DNA of 53,264 bases from IMG/VR virus record IMGVR_UViG_3300044940_000352, positions 1-53,264 of that record, one strand, 5' to 3'. Made by a program: the position numbers and the translations under genes. This document shows positions 48,914 to 53,264 of this stretch, in pieces. How positions within the stretch are numbered: the first letter of the stretch is position 1; every line of letters begins with the position of its first letter. A model generated the notes under the pieces. That model worked only from the letters and a program-made list of their open reading frames with translations, ran no database searches and had not been told where the DNA came from. The DNA is from a virus.

Positions 48914-51900
48914 ATGGAAACAGCTTTAAAAAACGGAACAGGAAATTCGGCTTACCCAGACAATATAATTGTAGATGATTTCGAAGAATTCGAAGTAGAT
49001 GATGTATCTGAGTTTAAAGTCGGCGATATGGTAGAGATGAACGGGTATGGAGAAGTTATCCCAGTCGTAGATCAAGGAAATATAGAATCTGGAAGTTTAC
49101 TGAATAGTAATGGATTTGAAAATTTTACAAATAATTCACTTATTGGATATTTAGGAAATGATTATTATTTATTTTTGCAACAACGTTCTTCTCAAAATTT
49201 TGCATTTGAATTAATCGTATTTAAAAAATTAAAAAATGGAAATTTTAAACGTATAAATAGTGAATTTGTTTCTACTGTAAATAATAATACAAATTTTTTT
49301 GGTTATGGTGTAATTCGAGAAAGTGTCAGTGTTAAAGATAATCCAATATTAGATAACGGGCGAAGTATTTTTAACTATAATCCGGACATAGCTTATTTTT
49401 ATATTAGTAGCAGAGAAAATAATATAAATCATTTTTACGTATGCTCATTTAATACAATAACAAAACAATTTGTAATTAGTAAAACGACGAATCCATTTGG
49501 ATATACTAGCGTAATAACAAATTCAGCTATTCAGTTATTAGAATGTACAGTTGATGATTCCACTAATTTAATTCCTGTGTTTAAAGTATTAATTTATGGT
49601 CGTGCAAATTCAGGTTTTTGTCATTTAGTAGAAATTAATGTAGCTAACTTATCTATAAATATATTAAATACCTTAGATATTGGAACTAATAATAATCGGT
49701 CTACAGACTCAACAATACAACCTTTATCATTTGTTAGTACATATAAAAACTATAAAGGCTACAATACAGTAAATAAATTAATTTTAGGAAATGCAATCAG
49801 CGGTAATAACTCAGTTTTAATAATTTTAGATATAACGAATACAATATCTAGTGGATCACCGGTTGTAATAACCGGTAAAATTATTTCTGGTATAGGAGTG
49901 ATGGATAATAATCAAATAGTTGTTGGTTTTAATTCTGGAAATATTGGTCTTTCATCTTATACGTGGTCTGGGAATAGTTTGACAGCTTTTGGAACTGATG
50001 TAAGTTTATATCCAAATATAAGTTCAAGTTTAAGTGCAAGTGTTATTAGTAGAACTAGATTAAGTGAACATAAATTTATTAATATAAAAAATAATTGTTT
50101 GTTAATCGCTTTTACTAATTATAGTAACCAAAGTTATCCTCATTTACTGTTAGTTAAAGTAAATAACGATTCTGTTAATACTTTCGCTATATATTCTAAA
50201 ATTAGATTAAGTGAACAAACAAATCAAGACGTGGATACGTCTATAGATGAAAATTTCGGTAGTGCGGTTTATTTTGTAAATAATTTAATAGTCACAGAAA
50301 AAAATATTTTAAATTTTAATGTAAATACAAAGTCAGACTTTTCTGATAATTATAGGAATTCTTCTATTCATACTTTTTATCCTTACAATTTTAAAGATTT
50401 AACTATGCTTTATAGCAAAGGCTTAAATAAACAAATTTATTTTAATTACGCTGACAATACAAACATAATAAATTCCGCAGATAACTCTCCACTAAGTCTT
50501 CTTAATACCAGTCCTTTAAATTGTGTAGATTTTATAGACTCAAATAAAACACTAATTATGTTAAGAAATAATTCTAGTATTGTTAAGTTAGTAACTACAG
50601 ATAAAAACGGATTAATTTTAAATGAAATAATTCAAAATTTAGCAATTACAATTGATTTAACACAACCTAGAACTATATTCATTAAAGTAATTTCAAAATC
50701 CCCAAATGGAGATTTTAAATTTGTATATATATATCAAAATAGCTCTGGACATATACTAGGTAGAATTATTAATTTTAATAACTCTACTCAGTTATTTACG
50801 GCTAATTCAGAATTTGTTTTAGGAAATGCAGGATCATATAAACTTCTTGATAAAATAGTTTTATTACACAATAATGTATTAGTAATAACTGCCGTTATCA
50901 GTTTAACATATCATTTAATTTTTATTAGAATCAATGGAAATTCTTTATCTTCTTTCAATAATACAACTGCATCAGTAACAACGGGCGGAGCTAATTTTGC
51001 AAATGCGGTTTTAGAACCAATAAACGGAAATATTATACTTTGGTCTTATTTATCAAATTGGCAAACAGGTGTCTATCAACTATATTATGGACTTTTTACG
51101 GGAAATAATTCTAATCCACAAAATTTAATTACGATATCAAACGTAGGATTTACAAGTATAACAAATGCAAAACCTACTTCTTTTAAATATATACCATTAA
51201 AAAATAATGCGGGAATAACTCACTTAACTAATTTTGGTAATAATTCAATATCACTTCCTACATATACTTACAAAACAAATTTAGTAAATATTAGAGAAGA
51301 CGCCGGAGCTTCTGGTGATAATATTCCAAATGGTGTTAGACAGGTAAATAGTATTTTTAACAACGATAACGACGATTCTAATACTTTACTTAGAACTCCT
51401 TTTTACCCCAGAATACATAACTATTGTAAAATATCTAATGATAAGTTTGCAGTCATAATGGGTTTTTACAATTCTATAATGATAAAAATTTACAACGAAC
51501 AAAATTTACAAATTAAAGAAATTTATTCTATAAAACTTTTTGATTATATGATGAGTGCTTCTAATAGCGGTAATACAACCTGGACACAAGAATCTAAATT
51601 TTATTCTATTTTAAAATCTACTAATAGAGGTATAGAATATTTTATTTGGCAACAAGATGGCGGTGGGAGTGTAATAAGTATAATGAAAGGAATTGTTTCC
51701 CCTAGAAACTATCTAGGACATGTAGCTAAAATTAAAAACAATTCCATCATAGTTACTAAAAAACCATTTAAAATAAATAATAACATAAAAAATAAATATG
51801 TTAGCATTGGAGAAGACGGAACTCAAATAGTGGAAAATGATCAAACAACTCCTATAAATTACAACAACGTAACTATTGATTATGAAGTTTGGAAAAATAA

Positions 51901-51991
51901 TAATGACGGAAATAATATCGTAGGTTTTATAGACGATAAAAATATATTTAGACCTATTCAAAACCCAAAATTTGCAAATAACGGATGGTAA
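48914..51991 (+). CDS. Large distal tail protein, candidate receptor-binding protein
   Basis: A 1025-aa protein. ATG 48914 has GGAG at 48901-48904; an ATG at 48899 is too close to the preceding gene. The sequence is extremely rich in Asn, Ser, Ile and Gly, with repeated blades of short strands that suggest beta-propeller or beta-helix repeats. No signal peptide, no membrane span and no catalytic motif. As the last large tail gene, it is the best candidate for host-receptor binding. Its high AT content and Asn richness differ from the other tail genes. Confidence 0.55.
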   Translation: METALKNGTGNSAYPDNIIVDDFEEFEVDDVSEFKVGDMVEMNGYGEVIPVVDQGNIESGSLLNSNGFENFTNNSLIGYLGNDYYLFLQQRSSQNFAFELIVFKKLKNGNFKRINSEFVSTVNNNTNFFGYGVIRESVSVKDNPILDNGRSIFNYNPDIAYFYISSRENNINHFYVCSFNTITKQFVISKTTNPFGYTSVITNSAIQLLECTVDDSTNLIPVFKVLIYGRANSGFCHLVEINVANLSINILNTLDIGTNNNRSTDSTIQPLSFVSTYKNYKGYNTVNKLILGNAISGNNSVLIILDITNTISSGSPVVITGKIISGIGVMDNNQIVVGFNSGNIGLSSYTWSGNSLTAFGTDVSLYPNISSSLSASVISRTRLSEHKFINIKNNCLLIAFTNYSNQSYPHLLLVKVNNDSVNTFAIYSKIRLSEQTNQDVDTSIDENFGSAVYFVNNLIVTEKNILNFNVNTKSDFSDNYRNSSIHTFYPYNFKDLTMLYSKGLNKQIYFNYADNTNIINSADNSPLSLLNTSPLNCVDFIDSNKTLIMLRNNSSIVKLVTTDKNGLILNEIIQNLAITIDLTQPRTIFIKVISKSPNGDFKFVYIYQNSSGHILGRIINFNNSTQLFTANSEFVLGNAGSYKLLDKIVLLHNNVLVITAVISLTYHLIFIRINGNSLSSFNNTTASVTTGGANFANAVLEPINGNIILWSYLSNWQTGVYQLYYGLFTGNNSNPQNLITISNVGFTSITNAKPTSFKYIPLKNNAGITHLTNFGNNSISLPTYTYKTNLVNIREDAGASGDNIPNGVRQVNSIFNNDNDDSNTLLRTPFYPRIHNYCKISNDKFAVIMGFYNSIMIKIYNEQNLQIKEIYSIKLFDYMMSASNSGNTTWTQESKFYSILKSTNRGIEYFIWQQDGGGSVISIMKGIVSPRNYLGHVAKIKNNSIIVTKKPFKINNNIKNKYVSIGEDGTQIVENDQTTPINYNNVTIDYEVWKNNNDGNNIVGFIDDKNIFRPIQNPKFANNGW

Positions 51992-51997
51992 ATAAAA

Positions 51998-52264
51998 ATG
52001 ATTTATGTATATAAAGATAATAAATTCAATAATTTGTATTATGCGACAAACGAATTAAGCAGTAGAGAAATAAAAGAAAGTAATTTAGGTTTTTTATGTA
52101 AGTTAAAAGATTCTGATTTTAATTCAGATATTTTAATTTACGGAATCTGGGATGGAAAAAAATTAAAAATCGACGAGGAAAAAAAGAAAAAAGATGCAGA
52201 AATTCAGGCAATAGGTCAGGGATCAATTGAAAAAGAAAAAGATTCAGAATCTATTAAAAAATAA
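51998..52264 (+). CDS. Small hypothetical protein after the fibre gene
   Basis: An 88-aa protein in the same operon. Beta-like N-terminus (IYVYKDNKFNNLYYATNELS) and a strongly charged Lys/Glu-rich C-terminus. A fibre assembly helper is plausible from location only. Confidence 0.5.
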   Translation: MIYVYKDNKFNNLYYATNELSSREIKESNLGFLCKLKDSDFNSDILIYGIWDGKKLKIDEEKKKKDAEIQAIGQGSIEKEKDSESIKK

Positions 52265-52273
52265 GAGAGTTAT

Positions 52274-52786
52274 ATGCAATTTATAGATTTTGTTATTAAA
52301 TACAGTTTACAATTTGTAATTTTAATCTTAGGTATCGGCGTTTTAAATTTACTATTTTTACGTGGATTAAAGTGGAAGGGTGAGACTATAATACCCACAC
52401 CGTCAAATATAATAAAAAAAGAAACTAAGTTTACTTACAAAGAGGCAGTTTACGTTCAAGAATTAATCGTTGTTTTTAATTTAGTTGGTGTTTTACGTGT
52501 TTCTCAAAAAGAAATGTTTTTTGATTATTTAAAACAAGAATTAGATGATCTTAGAAGCAAACCTTACGCTGGAAAAAAACTTATTATTAATCTTTCAACT
52601 GTAAAATTCATAAGTGCGACAGCTTTAAATTCTTTTGTAAAAATAATATTAGACGTAATTCAAAACAATGGAGTATTTCTCAAAATAATTTTTCCAAAAA
52701 AAGGATTAGAATCCCATTTTGCTTATTTACAAGCTTTGACTCAAAACTCCGAATCTGTAATAATTCAGCTTGCCGAATATGAATAA
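52274..52786 (+). CDS. Membrane-anchored STAS-domain protein
   Basis: A 170-aa protein. Residues 10-30 form a membrane anchor (YSLQFVILILGIGVLNLLFL). Residues about 60-168 follow the STAS (anti-sigma factor antagonist-like) fold: KKLIINLSTVKFISATALNS then FVKIILDVIQNNGVFLKI. STAS proteins bind partner kinases or anti-sigma factors. Phage STAS proteins are unusual and could act in signal interference or membrane control. Evidence is pattern only. Confidence 0.55.
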   Translation: MQFIDFVIKYSLQFVILILGIGVLNLLFLRGLKWKGETIIPTPSNIIKKETKFTYKEAVYVQELIVVFNLVGVLRVSQKEMFFDYLKQELDDLRSKPYAGKKLIINLSTVKFISATALNSFVKIILDVIQNNGVFLKIIFPKKGLESHFAYLQALTQNSESVIIQLAEYE

Positions 52787-52796
52787 CTAGTAAAAT
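52770..52796 (+). promoter_or_regulatory. Weak promoter giving a near-leaderless start
   Basis: TAAAAT at 52791-52796 is a good -10 box; TTGCCG at 52770-52775 is a weak -35 with a short spacer. ATG 52805 lies 8 bases after the -10 box and has no Shine-Dalgarno. Confidence 0.4.
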
Positions 52797-52804
52797 TTTG
52801 TCTT

Positions 52805-53146
52805 ATGCAGAGAAGTGTCAATATTCCCGTAGAACTATTATTTAAAACAAGTGCAAAAGATTTAAGCCTTGCCTCTTTATATGCTTATTATGAGTTAGTT
52901 GGTTTTTATGATTTTCGAGAAGCAAGCAAAGTCACGGGTATCCCAGTAACTAAAATAGGAAATTTAACAGCGACATTAATTCATAAAGGATATATAAACA
53001 GAAACGATATTAATAAAATTGTAAATACTACTTGCGAAAATTTTAATCCTTGGTTTCAAATAATTAAAAAAGAATTGTTTGAATCAGAAAAACGAAAAGA
53101 AAATAAAGAATTAATTAAATCAATAAAAGAAGGTAAAAAACAATGA
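52805..53146 (+). CDS. Winged-helix-like protein, candidate regulator
   Basis: A 113-aa protein. The middle (YDFREASKVTGIPVTKIGNL, then TATLIHKGYINRND) has the recognition-helix and wing pattern of MarR/ArsR-type winged helices. The C-terminus is a charged helix. No Shine-Dalgarno; a -10-like box lies just before the ATG, so translation may be leaderless. Regulator function is inferred. Confidence 0.5.
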   Translation: MQRSVNIPVELLFKTSAKDLSLASLYAYYELVGFYDFREASKVTGIPVTKIGNLTATLIHKGYINRNDINKIVNTTCENFNPWFQIIKKELFESEKRKENKELIKSIKEGKKQ

Positions 53147-53264
53147 TTAAAAAATTCATAATTATTTTAGTTTTTATTTTTGGGTGTGGAAATCCAGAAA
53201 TAAAAGAAATTAAAGTTCAATACAATGATCGCTCTAAACTCATTGAACAAGTTCAAGTAAGAAC
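53143..53264 (+). CDS. Lipoprotein (partial; runs off the window)
   Basis: Starts in an ATGA overlap with the previous gene. A basic start (MIKKF), a hydrophobic core (IIILVFIFG) and Cys15 form a lipoprotein signal with a loose lipobox (IFGC). The mature part (GNPEIKEIKVQYNDRSKLIE) is hydrophilic. An outer-membrane lipoprotein such as an o-spanin, or a superinfection-exclusion lipoprotein, would fit; the rest of the gene lies outside the window. Confidence 0.6.
   Translation, partial: MIKKFIIILVFIFGCGNPEIKEIKVQYNDRSKLIEQVQVR

Noticed and set aside
1-53264. tRNA, rRNA, insertion sequences, integrase or attachment sites
   Set aside because: None could be seen on either strand; the window holds late phage genes and an accessory block only.

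Overview
This window is the late (packaging, head, tail and baseplate) region of a contractile-tailed double-stranded DNA phage or prophage. It is AT-rich (clearly below 40% GC) and uses the standard bacterial code, with ATG, GTG and TTG starts and TGA as a stop. Nearly every gene lies on the + strand with ATGA-type overlaps. The host is not named by any single gene. The low GC, a partial lipoprotein at the right edge (signal peptide ending in a loose lipobox) and a membrane-anchored STAS protein fit a Gram-negative, low-GC host; a Leptospira-like spirochaete is my best guess, but this is only inference.

Layout. 0-6 kb: large terminase, small unknown proteins, portal, then a probable lysis pair (C39-like cysteine peptidase and a two-TM holin-like protein). 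6.1-15.2 kb: an accessory block of small genes. Several are separate transcription units, each bounded by an intrinsic terminator and opened by a repeated GCGACAC...TTTACTT...TATAAA...GAAAGAGG element (seven copies). The block holds a HAD phosphatase, a pentapeptide-repeat protein, a DUF932 protein, a gene broken by a 17-bp tandem duplication, a frameshifted gene and, between two genes, a complete type I hammerhead ribozyme whose stem I contains the Shine-Dalgarno of the downstream gene. 15.2-25.5 kb: a MuF-like minor head protein followed by cargo-like proteins (HExxH metallopeptidase, RecU-like nuclease, a DUF7222-like protein, an SF2 helicase with a nested overlapping gene, and a sigma-factor/inorganic-pyrophosphatase polyvalent protein). 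Three of these share a short module of the form R(P/E)G(L/M)...W(V/I/F)(R/K). 25.5-34.5 kb: attenuator-like leader, prohead protease, scaffold, major capsid protein with an immunoglobulin/FN3-like insertion, and head-tail connector genes. 34.5-52 kb: tail sheath, tube, chaperones, tape measure, baseplate hub, spike, LysM protein, baseplate J and I-like wedges and tail fibres. 52-53.3 kb: STAS protein, winged-helix-like protein and a lipoprotein cut by the window end.

How it may work together (inference): the cargo proteins behind MuF look like polyvalent proteins packaged with DNA and injected. One carries sigma region 2- and region 4-like segments, and the accessory block carries a family of near-identical promoter-like elements, so an injected sigma factor driving a set of short transcription units is a testable hypothesis. 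The ribozyme would add an RNA-processing switch inside that block.
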